Assembly (NCBI RefSeq): GCF_029360765.1
Contig: NZ_JARKNA010000006.1
Location: 182,003 to 246,002 of the forward strand
Length of the DNA: 64,000 nucleotides
Origin: Terrimonas pollutisoli
GTDB lineage: Bacteria > Bacteroidota > Bacteroidia > Chitinophagales > Chitinophagaceae
Direction: 5' to 3'
The notes beneath the pieces were generated by a model. It saw only the letters and a list, made by a program, of their open reading frames with translations, was not told where the DNA came from and did no database searches. Shown piece after piece: positions 63,895-64,000 of this stretch. The translations under genes and the position numbers were made by a program. Each line of letters starts with the position of its first letter. Position 1 is the first letter of the stretch.

Positions 63895-64000
63895 GGTACG
63901 ATGCAATGTTTTACAAAGAATTATTGTCCTGGACTAAAACTTTTTCGATGTCAAAATCAAGAGGATTATTCGATGAGCAAATTCGATTGGAGAAATTGAG
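63875..64000 (+). mobile_element. left end of an IS5-like insertion sequence (runs off window)
   Basis: The sequence change in the lipoprotein gene occurs at CTTAAGGGCATCTCTAAAAA near 63870-63889. GGGCATCTCTAAAA resembles the terminal inverted repeats of IS5-group elements, from memory, and TTAA is a plausible target site. The right end is outside the window, so neither the inverted repeat nor the target duplication can be checked. Confidence 0.5.
63906..64000 (+). CDS. IS5-family transposase, N-terminal fragment
   Basis: ATG at 63906 opens a frame that stays open to the window edge: MFYKELLSWTKTFS, then MSKSRGLFDEQIRLEKL. A second ATG at 63948 is the more usual kind of start. LFDEQxRLxKL is typical of the N-terminus of IS5/IS1182-type transposases, which continue with a DDE domain. 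Only about 31 codons are visible, so the family call rests on a short stretch plus its position inside a broken gene. Confidence 0.5.
   Translation, partial: MFYKELLSWTKTFSMSKSRGLFDEQIRLEKL

Overview
The window looks like a chromosomal segment of a Bacteroidetes bacterium, most like the Chitinophagaceae. The supporting signs are a C-terminal type IX secretion sorting domain, promoters of the TTTG / TAnnTTTG type, a lipoprotein TamL beside TamB, a DUF3078 porin-like protein, a DUF5522 protein, and a propeller histidine kinase with a LytTR regulator. The assignment rests on gene content and promoter style only; there is no rRNA gene here.

Positions 1-16889 hold one tightly packed minus-strand operon of at least 13 genes, cut by the left edge of the window. 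It encodes a glycan-assembly system: a glycoside hydrolase fused to a family 2 glycosyltransferase, an MsbA-type ABC exporter, four diverged paralogues of a CgeB-like glycosyltransferase, a GT4 enzyme, a pyruvyltransferase-like protein, two paralogous APH-fold kinases with HGE instead of HGD, a PP-loop ATP pyrophosphatase with a cysteine cluster, a NodB-like deacetylase and a DUF4910 hydrolase. No Wzx or Wzy is seen, so export probably goes through the ABC transporter. This is the best candidate here for an undescribed system.

Positions 17500-20820 hold a DUF5522/TrmB pair, a frameshifted TonB-domain lipoprotein gene, a DUF3078 outer-membrane protein, and upstream of it a tandem pair of about 210-270 nt structured RNAs, each ending in its own intrinsic terminator. 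I could not identify this RNA.

Positions 20818-41142 are mostly housekeeping: an Lrp regulator, an orphan oligopeptide-type permease, a GT2, an alpha/beta hydrolase divergent from a MarR regulator that shares a palindromic promoter, acyl-CoA dehydrogenase, the oxidative pentose phosphate genes gnd-zwf-pgl followed by a c-type cytochrome, an orphan 2-oxoacid:ferredoxin oxidoreductase beta subunit, a JmjC-like cupin, Sua5/YrdC, RNase HII, haem A synthase, a membrane-anchored patatin, a lipid kinase and a FabH-type enzyme.

Positions 41283-64000 hold tamB-tamL, a Gfo/Idh/MocA oxidoreductase, an HGSNAT-like acyltransferase, a J-domain protein, a hydrolase, typA, a glycine-rich T9SS cargo, and a propeller/GAF/LytS-type sensor kinase interrupted by an in-frame TGA next to its LytTR partner. 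Last come two related small lipoproteins, the second apparently broken by an IS5-like element that runs off the right edge.
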